Shown here in pieces: positions 11,475 to 22,449 of a stretch of DNA of 64,000 nt. Within the stretch, counting starts at the first letter, position 1; the number at the start of each line of letters is the position of its first letter. Origin of the DNA: Juglans regia (lineage: Eukaryota > Streptophyta > Magnoliopsida > Fagales > Juglandaceae); contig NC_049911.1 in assembly GCF_001411555.2 (NCBI RefSeq), forward strand, positions 3,968,001 to 4,032,000, given 5' to 3'. The notes under the pieces were generated by a model. It was not told the DNA's origin, searched no databases, and saw only the letters and a list, made by a program, of their open reading frames with translations. Made by a program: the position numbers and the translations under genes.

Positions 11475-12690
11475 AGACAGCTTGATATAGAAAATGCCTT
11501 CCTACATGGTTCTTTAACTGATGAAGTATATATGCAGCAGCCTCAGGGATTTGTGGACCAAGCTCATCCAAACTACATCTGTAAGTTGCACAAGGCCATT
11601 TATGGCCTCAAGCAGGCCCCGAGAGCATGGTTTGCTCAGCTAAGCAGTTGGTTGCTCGACTATGGCTTCAGTTCCTCCAAAGTAAATCCCTCTCTTTTCA
11701 TTTTCAATCAAAATGAAGTTCAACTTTATTTTCTAGTCTATGTCGATGACATAGTGCTCACTTCATCTCATCAGTCTGCTATTGATACTCTCATTCAAAA
11801 CTTAAGCTGTGCCTTCCTAGTCAAAGATCTCGGCACTCTCTCTTACTTTCCTGGTCTTGAGGTTGATAATCTGTCAAATGGATTGCTATTGTCTCAGAGG
11901 AAGTACATTAAGTCCCTACTTACTCGAAGCAAGATGCTTCTTGCAAAACCCATTTCCTCTCCTATGGCAACCTCACTAAAGCTGTCCAAACATGATTCAC
12001 CAGATTTTGATGATCCCACACTATATAGAAGCATTGTTGGAGGGCTTCAGTACTTGTCTTTCACACAACCAGAAATTTCTTTTGCAGTGAATAAGGTATG
12101 CCAATTCATGCATAACCCAAAAACCACACATTGGACTGCTGTCAAACGTATTCTAAAGTACCTCAAGGCTACAATCAATTTTGGTCTACTCTTCAAACCA
12201 CAAACCAGCTTTCAACTTCATACATATTCAGATGCAGATTGGGGGGGCTGTCCCGATGACCGTAGATCCACTGGAGGCTATTGCATCTACCTGGGTCATC
12301 ACCTCATCTCGTGGAGTTCAAAAAAACAGAACACTGTGGCTCGCTCATCAACAGGCAGAGTATAAATCCCTAGCCTCCTCTGCCGCTGAAACCATATGGT
12401 TGCAAACTGTCCTTCGTGACTTAGGCATACCTCTGTCCAAAGCTCCAAATTTATGGTGCAATAACAGAGGGGCCACGTACCTCTCAGTCAATCCAGTATA
12501 TCACGCCAAGACCAAGCATATGGACATCGACTTCCACTTCGTAAGAGATCGGGTCTCTGCCAAAACCTTACAAGTCAATTTCTGCAGCTCCAAGGATCAA
12601 ATAGCAGACGTGTTTACTAAACCAGTTGTTGCATATCTTTTTCATCATCTTCGAACGAGTCTCCATGTGGTTGACACCCCATTGGACTCG
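11475..12690 (+). pseudogene. copia reverse transcriptase and RNase H remnant
   Basis: Starts abruptly at QLDIENAFLHG, so about 80 residues of RT fingers expected between MHQEF and this motif are missing (junction near 11470). Retained are the palm motif YVDDIVLTSS, YGLKQAPRAWF, the SDADWGGCPDDRRSTGGYC RNase H start, and KHMDIDFHFVRD with the C-terminal DVFTKP. A frameshift near 12360 separates SSTGRV from AEYKSLASSAAETIWL. It is non-functional because of the RT deletion and frameshift. Confidence 0.88.
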
Positions 12691-12696
12691 AAGGGG

Positions 12697-12965
12697 TGTA
12701 TTAGCATAACTGACTCAACACTGGAGCATTCCAACAAACAGCAGACAAGCATGCACTGCACGTCAACTATATCAGAGAGGCAGAGTAGTGGATCACGCCA
12801 TTTACAACAGACACATGATATTCCTTCTAGAATAGCATAGTAGACAATTCTGTTATTATTCTCTCAAGTTATTGTAACAATATTATTCCTTTTATTCTTG
12901 TATAAATACCATAAACACTCAATGAGAAATCAAGGAAGTTTTCGCATATTTTCCTTCTGTTGACA
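12697..12965 (+). repeat. 3' LTR of copia element
   Basis: 269 bp, TG...CA, about 96% identical to the 5' LTR and preceded by a purine-rich tract ending AAGGGG. Confidence 0.93.
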
Positions 12966-13779
12966 ACCTCATAGTGCAGAATCATTGTGCCATTTTGTGT
13001 CAAGAAAAACTGCAAATGAAAATATCCTTGTGATAGATACCATGTTGTCTTAATTGCAAACTCTTATTCTTGTTCAGATTTATAGCAGAATGAAAGTAAT
13101 TTATCTTTTCTCTGCCCACTGATATTGATATTATTAGAAAGTAAGCAGAAATATCCATCTTTTATTTTTAACGAAAGTATTGCCTTCCTGTTTGCCTCAA
13201 TAGCCTCTTTTATCAGGGTGAATGTGCTCTATTTCAATCGAGTAATTCACAAAACCTTTGTAAAATGTGGTTATCATCATAAAAATAATTTCTTTTCTAC
13301 TTTTTTCACGGTGGGATCAACTATTTTACAAAAGAGTTGCATGAGGCTTGCAACTATTAGCTTTTTGGAAAGTGATTGTGCTTGTGTTAGTATGGTTTTC
13401 CAAGTGAACCCACATCCAGATATTATCCCACCATTTACACATGAAAAATTATTCTCATCAATCCCTATTTACTATCACACACCTCACACTCTATAAAAAA
13501 TATCATCATACCTTATATAAAAAAAAAAAATTATAAATGTAAAATATAAAAATAAATAATAATTGATGCATAAAATTCTTCTTTACACATATATATTATA
13601 ATTTATTTCTATGAAAATGTTTCAGCATTCCACTCAAAAAGTTCTATGCATTTGTTAAACATCGAATGAAAGTACTGCAATCATACTCAATAAAAGCATT
13701 GGGGGTGTAAATGAATATTGTTAGATATTTTGAAGAACCATTCTAATTTCACTATTATACATTTTTAAGAAGAATTTTA
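12966..13779. other. intergenic spacer
   Basis: No gene, RNA or bounded repeat is recognised. A 123-codon open frame at 13125-13496 shows no domain and has ordinary AT-rich composition. A poly-A run lies at 13521-13530. Confidence 0.5.
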
Positions 13780-14058
13780 TTATGCAAATTTAACATAATT
13801 TGAAAATTGTATTAATAAATATTAAATGATTTGAGATTTATAAGTTTAAAATATGTCATATTATTTCCACTATAATTTTCTTTTTTAAAAAAAAAAAAGT
13901 TAATTTATTATAATTAATAATAAAAATATTAAATTTTCATGCTAAAGCCCCGGCCGAAACCCACCTCTGTTTGAACTTTGTTTTCCAACTGAATTTCCAC
14001 ACTTCAATAGACGGACAGACCACAGTCGCAGTTGTGAATCTGACTCTCACATTCTGAG

Positions 14059-17000
14059 ATGATCAGAAGACCCATTTCTCTCGGACGAATCCCCCTCAGG
14101 TCTCTCACGCAAACCCTAACTTCTTCACTCTGTTCAAACCCACCACAACCACCATTTCCTTCTACTCCTCAAGCTCTCTGTTCCCCTTCATTCCGCATTC
14201 TCATCTCGCGTTACTCGTACTCCTCGAAGCAGAACAAGGAGGAAGCAAACGACCTTGTCTCGCTCTTCAACAGGGACCCCATAACCCCCTCCCAAGCTCC
14301 TCGTTGTCCAGCCCCGCCCCCGCCCCCGCCCCGATACCTTCTTGCAGGCTAAGCTCAACGAAGCTCTCTGCCTCGCTAACTCTCCCGAGGAACAGCGAGA
14401 TGGATACTTCGACATCGATTTCTTCGAAAAGGCCTTGCCCTCACATGCTGTTGTTCAAAACCCAGCTGCCAAAGCTCACATGGCTCGCGCAGGTCTCTCT
14501 TTAACCTTCATCTCAAAGGGGTTTTGCTCTTCAAATTTTAGGGAGGGCTTTTAATTAATTATTATGATGAGAGTGTGTAACGTACTGCCACTGAAAATTA
14601 CATTTTGATATCGGACTGGTCGAGAAACATTGACCTTTTGGATTTAATAAGTGATTATTATCATTTTCTTTATTCGGTAGCAAATCCTGCCTGAGCTCGA
14701 AACTACGGAACCCGTTCGCATTATTTTTTTTTTCTTTGGAGTTTTTGTTTTGTCTTTAAATGGATTTATGTCAGAACTAGCGTGAGGTAGATGTTTATCT
14801 TTCTTTGTTGGATTTTCTACAACTTTGCGTGAAAAAAGATACTAATCATACCGTTGCTGGGTCTATAATTTGTGCTTCACTTAACACTAATCTTTTAATC
14901 ATCATTTCTTTTTCGGTTCAGACACATATTTTGGGCCAGGGACAGTTGAGACTATCAAATGCAGTCTATATGGTGCTGAATCAGAGGCAAGAGACCTTTT
15001 TCAAATTTCCCTTCATTGTTTGATTTCCTGTTTTTATTCATGGAACTTCCAGCATTCAACTGCAGAAGTTTAGTAACGTTACATGTGTAACAGGGTGAAG
15101 TGGATGCTGTTTTTGTAAATACGGTACTCTCTAGGGTTCAGCAACGGAATTTGGAGGCAAGTTCTGCCTATTCAATTTCTCTTTTCAGTTTTTCATCTAT
15201 ACGTATTTTTTTTTTATCAGTAAACAAGATTTTATTGATTAAAAGAATAGGCAAGAGCCCAAGTATACAGGACTTTTCGTCTATAAGTGAAATTAAAGTA
15301 GAGCTTCAGTCCCATGTTTATATTCCATAAGTAAGGTCTCTAATTGCATGTTTTCTTTCATTTTCCCATTATGAATGACAGCGAGCATGGGACAAACCTG
15401 TACTAGATCGTGTGGGTCTTATAATAGAGATATTTAATGGTCATGCTTTTATAAAGGAGGCAAAGTTACAGGTATAATTGGCAGCTTTTTACTTGAGAAA
15501 TTTTAACAATTTGCCGAGTGAGAGGAACTGCTTCAGTGAACCTTGTTTTGGTTATTTTGATCTTTATAGGCTGAATTAACATTCAAGAAAACAAGTCTTG
15601 TTCACGTACATGGCCTAGATGGACGCTACACTTTTGGAGCAACTGAAGAAGCTGAAGTTGTTAGTGCCTGCGGGTTAGCACATTGCCAAACTTCTTTTAG
15701 CAAAATAGTAATGGATGTTTATAATTGGAATAAAGTTTTGTGACAACCACCAAGTACATGTTACTCACACCCTTATCTGCTTAATGGTGTGTCAGTGAAC
15801 TTTTTTTTTTTTTTGAGAAAAAAGAAAGTTGCTTTAATTTGATGTTGGATTTTCGAGAATAAGCCATGGAATCTGTTTGGTTTAGCTGCTACTGACCTGA
15901 GGAGATTGGTCTTAGATAAAGTGATCCAATTAGAGATTCTGGTTAACTTCTAGTTTTAGTTGTTAAGAGTAATGTTGTTCATCATCTCCTAATGTTGCAT
16001 CAAATGATTGAAAAATTATTTGTTATTTTTCCCTTATTTGTTAATCATTTGATGCCACATCAGAAGATGATGAAAAGATTATGGATAAAAGAATGATGAA
16101 TAACATTTTTCTAGTTCTTAATGCCAGTTTCCTTGTCTCGCTTGGCTGACTGAAAAAACTGGGCTCAAAGAGAATTCGCTACCCCTCCCAAAAGTCTGGC
16201 TTAGATTATGTTACACTCCCTTCTTAGACCCTTGATGTGCCCAAAAAGTTCTTTTCTTTAATTTTGTTATTTGTGTCAGATGATCTGATTTTCTCAGTGA
16301 CATTAAAATATCGAATGATGCACTTCACTAAAAGCTTTGTTTTCATTGACTCAGATTTTAAGTTTCTCCCCTTTATTTTTACTGTTAATTTTATTTGACT
16401 TGATTTAGGTAGCTTCTTGCCCTGTTTACGTAGCACTTTTAATTTCCTCCATCAGTTTTCTCCCTTTGTCTCTTAAGGTATTGACTTATATTGTAACATC
16501 CAGGAGGGGTGATCGAGAACCTCTTTCTTTTGCTTCCTGTTAATTTTGGCTTTTTGAATTTCTAAGTGCTTCATGGGTTCCTCGATTTGAGTGTATTTGA
16601 TTTTGAAGTATACTCCCTGCCTATCTCAATAATGCCTTTGTTTCTTTTTTCTGATCATTAATAACCATTATCTGATTTATCAAAATAATATAAGTAACCA
16701 TACCTTTTTTTTTATAAGTATATAAGTAACCATACCTAAAACTCTCTCCTCATAGACACCCATGTTCTGCATATGCACATTTCTGTGTTTGTATATGTTT
16801 TTCTTTGAATCTCAGGAACCACTTTTTTGCTGAATGGAGTTACATTGCAGGAGAGGGAGTGGGGGGCATGGTGTTATTAGTGGTGCAGGAGAAACAGAAC
16901 TTCAGCTTCAAAGACGAAGGTTCGCTCCATAATACTAATGCCTCAACTATATACTGCTTCCTCATTGGTCTTTATAACAGGGAAAATCTACATTGGTTAG

Positions 17001-17212
17001 TGCACTCTCAGACAGTGATCTTTATAGTGATACTCGGTATTCTAACCATCTTGTGAAATATCTTATTGAAGTTTATGTTCCATGTTGTGTTTAAGCTGTT
17101 GAGTTTTGATGTCTACTTCTTCCCCCTTTTCTGGCTGGTGATGTGAACTTTGGTTTTTGGCAGCTTGTTTGCGACAGTTGATCCTAGGTTAAGAAGTGTT
17201 ATTCTTCCTTCA
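14059..17212 (+). pseudogene. partial HflX GTPase duplicate, broken
   Basis: Copy of HflX exons 1-6, 8 and 9; exon 7 and exons 10-13 are absent. Exon 1 starts MIRRPISLGRIPLRSL but has one extra C in the CCCCCTCCC run near 14285 relative to the intact copy, giving a stop at 14350. It also has an in-frame 6-bp gain in a CCCCCG repeat. Exon 5 has lost 9 bp (three residues), and a conserved Arg is Cys in VVSACG. The deletion of exon 7 removes the first half of the G1 motif and puts exon 6 out of frame with exon 8. Both GC donors (after exons 2 and 3) are retained. The promoter region is duplicated too, so transcription into the downstream PPR is possible. Confidence 0.9.
15971..16105. mobile_element. 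short inverted-repeat MITE in duplicate HflX intron
   Basis: About 135 bp that folds back on itself. The left arm starts AATGTTGTTCATCATCTCC; the complement of the right arm reads AATGTTATTCATCATTC and includes GATGTGGCATCAAATGATT opposite GTTGCATCAAATGATTG. The intact HflX copy has only fragments of this at the matching site (near 24790-24820). A similar sequence lies near 21590-21680. Confidence 0.7.
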
Positions 17213-19399
17213 GTGGCTGTAAAGCTCTCGCCTTTAGCTATTTCCAAGAGAATCCCCAATCGGGTCAATCTAAATGCATTCTTTTCTTCAGTTTCTTGTG
17301 CTAACGGCATCGACATTTTCCCGGTAAACAATCAGAACCTACCCACCTCGTCTGATTTTGAACTAAATGTCCAGTTTTTAAGGAATAAGATTTCACCGGA
17401 TAACTTGATCAGAGTTTTGGACAATACCAGTGACGTGAACTCAGCAATGAGGTTATTCAAATGGGCGACCCTTCAAAAGCCGTTCTCCCACACTGCCGAT
17501 ACTTATTATCAGATAATTCTGAAGTTAGGTATGGCTGGAAATGTTAAGGAGATGGAGGAGCTTTGTCAGAATATGGTCAAAGATAGATGCCCAGGTTTTG
17601 AGGAGGCTCTTGTCGCATTGGTTGGTACCTTTGTTAGGCATTGTAGGCTAAATGAAGCAGTACGGGTTGTTCTTAATATGAATTTTGGCGGTCACAAGCC
17701 TGTGATAGATGCATTTAACGCTGTATTGGGTGCTCTAGTGGAGGGAAAGAGAGACTTTCATGATGTGATGTTTGTTTATAAGGAAATGGTGAAGGCAGGA
17801 ATGGTACCTACGATTGATACATTGAACTGTTTGCTGGAAGCTTTGTTTGAGGCCAATAAGATTGAGTCTGCTTTGGATCAGTTTAGGAGAATGAACAAGA
17901 AAGGGTGCAATCCTAATGTGAGGACCTTTGAGATAGTCATAAAGGGTCTTGTTGAGAAAGGCCGAGTGGATGAAGCTGTTATTGTTTTAGGTGAAATGTT
18001 TGAACTCAGCTGTCAGCCTGATTTGAGTTTCTATTCCTGCACAATACCTTTATTTTGTAGGGAAAATAAGCCTGAAGAAGGGATTAGGTTGTTTCGATTG
18101 ATGAGAGCTTCTAAGTTTGTTCCGGATTCATTCATCTGTGAGGCCTTAATGCAGTGTTTGTGTGAGAACCTAGGGCTGGATGATGCAATGATCATTTCCA
18201 AAGAGTTGATAGAAAGTGATATAAACCTGTCTGCTAATGTACTTGTGGATATGATAAATGGTTTTTGTAAATTAGGGAAAATAAATGAAGCAATAAAGTT
18301 CTTGGAAGGCAAATATGCTTTTGAAACTTCACCACACAATGCATTACTCGAAGGTTGCTGCAATGCCGGTAAATTTTCTGTGGCAAAAGGTCTGATTGAG
18401 AAAATGTCTGAGAGGAACATAGCCAACTGCGATTCTTGGAATATTCTGATCAGGTGGCTTAGCGAGAATGCAGGGATTGGAAAAGTATATGAAATTCTCG
18501 GAAAAATGGTAGTATCTTCATGTGTTCCTGACTGTACCACGTACCTGGCTCTAGTTATTGGCAATTGTAGATGGAACAAGTATGATGATGCTCTGAAGCT
18601 ATTTAATGAGATTCGTGCAAAATGCTGGGTTTTGGATTCTGTATCTTATTCTAAACTAGTTGAAGGGCTTTGCAGGGTTGAAAGGACTCTAGAGGCTACT
18701 GAAGTGTTTTGCTATATGTCTGGTAAAAGATGCTCTCTTCAATCTTCTTCCTTCGATGTGTTGATCAAGGGTATTTGTTCCACAGGAAAGGTCAGTCAAG
18801 CAATAAAGTTGCGACAGATGGCTTATTATTCTGGTACTCCTTGTAATACTGCAACTCACAGCGCCATTATGCTCAAGTTGTTTAAGCTAGGGAAGGCAAA
18901 AGATGTGTTAGTGGCACTCTCACAAATGCTGGTAGAGGGCTGCAGTCTTGATCTGGAAGTATATAGCACCCTCATACAAAGCATGAGTTCACTGAATCAA
19001 ATAAAATATTGTGTGTTCTTTTTTAATATGATGGTCAATGAGGGTTTGGTACCTGATTCTGATTGTCTATTTGATCTACTTTTGTGTATGGCCAACCATT
19101 CTCAGCTGTGTATGGTTTCAAGTGCAATTGATAAACTTATTTCTAAGTTTGCAATTCTAAATCCAGAAATTTACAACATGCTGATTAATGGCTTCTTGAA
19201 GGAGGGCAATCAACATGAAGCGTGTCGATTATTGGATTTGATGTTGGAAAAAGGTTGGGTCCCAGATGCTTCCACTCATGGATTGCTGATTGGATCTGTA
19301 ATCAGAGAGGAAACAGAAAAGGGGGCGTTTGCCTATGATAATTCCTCTGTACAAGATACTGTTAGTAACATACTTGCAGAGGGTTTAGGACAAATGTGA
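17213..19399 (+). CDS. second P-class PPR protein; start codon lost at HflX junction
   Basis: A continuous frame of about 728 codons with PPR units from about residue 80 to the end, e.g. LNCLLEALFEANKIESALDQ, FEIVIKGLVEKGRVDEAVIV and YNMLINGFLKEGNQHEACRL. It is P class, intronless and has no E/DYW tail. The odd part is the start. The frame opens at 17147 inside sequence copied from HflX intron 8 and exon 9, and no ATG occurs until 17447 (codon 79 here). At the junction, GTG (17213-17215) begins VAVKLSPLAISKRIPNRVNL, a plausible organellar presequence, so the ancestral start was probably ATG at this spot. It may be a pseudogene, or be translated from a chimeric spliced transcript, or from Met at 17447 without a targeting peptide. 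I cannot name an ortholog. Confidence 0.8.
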   Translation: MAVKLSPLAISKRIPNRVNLNAFFSSVSCANGIDIFPVNNQNLPTSSDFELNVQFLRNKISPDNLIRVLDNTSDVNSAMRLFKWATLQKPFSHTADTYYQIILKLGMAGNVKEMEELCQNMVKDRCPGFEEALVALVGTFVRHCRLNEAVRVVLNMNFGGHKPVIDAFNAVLGALVEGKRDFHDVMFVYKEMVKAGMVPTIDTLNCLLEALFEANKIESALDQFRRMNKKGCNPNVRTFEIVIKGLVEKGRVDEAVIVLGEMFELSCQPDLSFYSCTIPLFCRENKPEEGIRLFRLMRASKFVPDSFICEALMQCLCENLGLDDAMIISKELIESDINLSANVLVDMINGFCKLGKINEAIKFLEGKYAFETSPHNALLEGCCNAGKFSVAKGLIEKMSERNIANCDSWNILIRWLSENAGIGKVYEILGKMVVSSCVPDCTTYLALVIGNCRWNKYDDALKLFNEIRAKCWVLDSVSYSKLVEGLCRVERTLEATEVFCYMSGKRCSLQSSSFDVLIKGICSTGKVSQAIKLRQMAYYSGTPCNTATHSAIMLKLFKLGKAKDVLVALSQMLVEGCSLDLEVYSTLIQSMSSLNQIKYCVFFFNMMVNEGLVPDSDCLFDLLLCMANHSQLCMVSSAIDKLISKFAILNPEIYNMLINGFLKEGNQHEACRLLDLMLEKGWVPDASTHGLLIGSVIREETEKGAFAYDNSSVQDTVSNILAEGLGQM

Positions 19400-21181
19400 T
19401 GCACCCACTTTTACAAGAATAGAGTTTGGATCAGCTGAGGGCTTAGTTTCCCTGTGAATTATACTCTTCCACAACTTCAAAATTATGGATTCTCTCAAAT
19501 TTGTCAACGAAATGAGGGATTGAAACAGCTTTCAGACGGTTTTGTGGCTATGGCGGCGCTGTCCTTTCCCTGCATGTGATCGATGACATTCCAGGTTGGC
19601 TAATTATCCATCTATTGATCTCTAAGATATACAATGTACTTGTATACTCAGGAACATACTTTGAGCCACTAAATCTTCAGAAAGGATAAAAGATGATTAG
19701 TTCATTGCTTTAGTGCTGCTTTATTATTGTTATAAATTTATAATTGTTGTTTCTGTTCATATTAGTATATCATCATCGTCCATACTCTTGCCATGTTTTT
19801 CTGTTCATATCCCACTTTGGTTACTGAACTGATCAAAAAAAAAAAAAAAAAAAACTTTGGTTACTGAGATGAAAGGTGCAGATGGTTCAGGGAGTTAATT
19901 TATCCGAGAAATAATTATCTGAGAAGTGGTTCTTGTAACAACAACTTTCATCTTAGAAGTGCTATGGTTCATCATGAGTTGGTCTATTGCCCTTGTTTGG
20001 TGTTGGTAGTCTAGATGGTGTTGGTAGTCTAGAAGGAATATGATCGCCATCCTCTCTTGGGCCAACTTTATTGCTCAAAATGGCAAGAGTATGACATAAC
20101 TTTGCGCTCATTGTAAAATCAATTTAGTTGACATACAGCTTTTAGTTCCACCCTTTTTTTTCCTCGGCTTTTAATTCCACTTAAAAGCTGAGTCTAACAA
20201 TTTTTCCCCTTTTATTTTGGGGAAACGGAAACATGACCTAGCTGATGGATATGCTTTGCAGATGACTTGCTTCTTTGCTGTAATTAATTGTATTGATCAG
20301 AAGTATCAATCACTGACTGAGTTTTTGGGGCGCCTGTCAACACTGAGAAGAGTGGCATTTTTAGTTTGTAAAGGAGGATCAAATTCACAACAGCTTATGA
20401 ATTTTTGAGGCTTGAGATGCAAACCTAATAGAGCTATGCTGGAATCTCCTTTTACAATCAAGGTATGGGTCACAGTTTTGCAAACTCAAATCAACAAGAG
20501 TATGTTGCAATTTCCGGCTCAATACCAATTGGCAAACTAGTTGAAGCACTAGTACTTGGCAAACTACCGCTATATTGTTCTTCAGCCGTAGAAGGTGATA
20601 AAAGAAGTACAAGGCGTCAGTTTTATTTTGAACAGGTGTAGACGGTACTAAAAGCATGAGCTAGCTTTTCCGGGGAAGCTTTTTGAAATCTTGGGTGGAA
20701 GGCTACTCAAGAATTGGATATTAAGAGATGTATTTGATGCACAGCTTCTTCTACTTCAACCCCGTGGGGAGTGAGGAATTGGTGTTCGGACTACTGATCG
20801 GTGGTAGGAATTTGAGAGACACGGCCGGGGTGTGGATTTGGTGCAGCGATTCAAGCAGTGGTGCACGCATATGTGACTGGTTTGCAAGTTTGGTTTTCAA
20901 GTTTGTTGTTAAAATTCCTCTAAAAATAAGTCTGTTGAATTCTGGAGGAAATGAATCAAAGAAATTTTGATGATCATGAGCGGAGAATGGACAATGAATG
21001 AAATTTAAAGTTTTTTCTTCAATACTTTTTTTGCTTTGGACAATTGATATATATATATTCAAAGTTTTCATGATTTCTTTGTATCTTTTTCTTTTCTTTA
21101 TCTCTCTCAATAAAGAAAAATTATAAAAAACCAGAACTTGTAAAGGAAAATATATAATATATTAATTGTTTTTGAGCTAAT
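19400..21181. other. intergenic spacer downstream of second PPR
   Basis: Contains the PPR 3' region and nothing else I can support. A poly-A run sits at 19835-19854 and a duplicated TTTGGTTACTGA phrase flanks it (near 19815 and 19856). Open frames of 60-120 codons on both strands near 20217-21110 have no recognisable domains. Confidence 0.5.
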
Positions 21182-21412
21182 AAGGGGTTGGCTAAAGTGG
21201 TAAAGGCGGCTTGGAGTATCACTCATTTCAAGGTCTAAGGTTCAATACTGAATAGGTATAAACATTCTTTTGGGGCTATACTTCTTGGTGAAAAATCAAC
21301 GATTTAACCTGTTCCATATAGGAAAATTTTTGAGGTTGTAATGCACAGGATCGAGATTTATTTTGCAGAGGTAGGTCCGAAGGGCCCTACCTTGAAGAGG
21401 TTTCCTGATATA
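21182..21412 (+). mobile_element. candidate tRNA-derived SINE
   Basis: Has pol III promoter-like boxes: an A box TGGCTAAAGTGG at 21189-21200 and a B-box-like GGTTCAATACTG at 21239-21250, about 50 bp apart. It continues through a non-coding body to about GGTTTCCTGA and then an AT-rich tail. This layout is that of a plant SINE. The B box is imperfect and no clear target duplication was found, so the limits are approximate. Confidence 0.5.
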
Positions 21413-22449
21413 AATAAATATATATATAATTATCTTCTATCCATAATGTATTCTGTATTTCTATATCCGGCCACATCAACCGTTATATGACAATAATTTA
21501 ATTTTATTGCCTAGAATCTCAAGTAAAACACCTCAATAAGAACCAATGATATATATGGGTATTAAATGATAGGTTCACAAGTGAAATATAATAAATAATC
21601 TCTAATCATCTAATGTCACATAATGAGATGATAAAAAGATGAAGAGAAAATAGATGATGAATAGCATTACTAGTCTCCAAAAGCATCAAAACTTCTTAAG
21701 TGGGTCAAGACTTTTTCATTTACTAATACATAGAGAACAAACAAGCAAAACTTCCATTAACCAAAAAGAATAAGTAGCAGAGAATTAAATTAGTATCCTA
21801 GAAGTATAGGTGTCAAATGGGTGGAAAGAAATGGATTTACGTAGAGTTCCAACGGAGGACCCATAAAATAAAAGGAAAATTTTTTTTATAAGTGATTTTG
21901 CGTATCAATTACGCATTAATATTAAATATAAGATATTCTTTTATTTATTTTTATTATAAAAAAAGTTATATGAGTGTGGTACGCGATTTGGTGTGCCAAA
22001 TCGCTTCTAACAAACAAATCCCTAAATAAAAACAAATAAATTTTACTTGGATATGATGTTACAAATTAGAATACCCAAAAAGTTTTCTAAGCACTAGCAT
22101 CAATAGTTGGACATGGACAGAATTGATGGCACATGTTTTCGATCTCGAGCATATAATTATAGAGTCTGTAACTTTTACATAATTTTTTTTAAAAAAATAA
22201 AATTTATTATTAAAAAATTAATTTTTTTATATCTTGTTAGATTTACCTATTGTTTTAAAAGAAATACTGGAAACTTACGTACCCTAATAGAGTGCAAATA
22301 TCGATCTCTTCCTCAGCAAAATTGAACAGCACACAACAGTATGAGAGTATGAATTACGACATTAATTAAATCCACGAACGTGTCTCTCACGATGCTTGAA
22401 AATACATTACTATCCAAAAATAATAACCAATAATTTAAAATAAATTTCT
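21413..22449. other. intergenic spacer upstream of HflX
   Basis: AT-rich. Near 21590-21680 is a decayed inverted-repeat sequence related to the MITE at 15971-16105 (it ends GATGATGAATAGCATTACTA). No gene is supported. Confidence 0.5.

Larger units (their letters stand above)
8359..12965 (+). mobile_element. Ty1/copia LTR retrotransposon, degenerate
   Basis: Two 269-bp LTRs flank gag, protease, integrase, reverse transcriptase and RNase H remnants in the copia order (integrase before RT). A methionine-tRNA-type primer site follows the 5' LTR and a purine tract (GACTCGAAGGGG) precedes the 3' LTR. The LTRs differ at about 10 positions (about 96% identity), so the insertion is moderately old. 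Coding capacity is lost through a TGA in early gag (8750-8752), frameshifts, a nested solo LTR and a deletion in RT. The 5' LTR starts TC where the 3' LTR has TG. The flanks GCCTC (8356-8360) and ACCTC (12966-12970) match 4 of 5 if the 5' LTR has lost its first two bases, so the target duplication is ambiguous. Confidence 0.93.
13780..17213 (+). repeat. tandem segmental duplication, left copy (HflX 5' part)
   Basis: Matches 22450-26330 in the same orientation, from about 280 bp upstream of the HflX start through exon 9. Homology is high in exons and introns, so the copy was made at DNA level, not by retrotransposition. The right end stops sharply after CTTCCTTCAG at 17213, where the second PPR coding region begins. 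Internal differences are a roughly 680-bp deletion that removes exon 7, an inverted-repeat insert at 15971-16105, and the absence of the MITE at 24487-24752. Confidence 0.9.

Noticed and set aside
13125..13496. 123-codon open frame as a gene
   Set aside because: No domain, no family resemblance and AT-rich composition like the surrounding spacer.
17150..17212. TTG at 17150 as start of the second PPR
   Set aside because: This part is HflX intron and exon 9 sequence; TTG initiation is not expected in a plant nuclear gene.
14059..17213. The left HflX copy as a functional gene
   Set aside because: A frameshift in exon 1, loss of exon 7 with half the G1 motif, and absence of the last four exons rule it out.
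21189..21250. A tRNA gene based on A- and B-box-like motifs
   Set aside because: No cloverleaf or anticodon stem can be drawn and the B box is degenerate; a SINE fits better.
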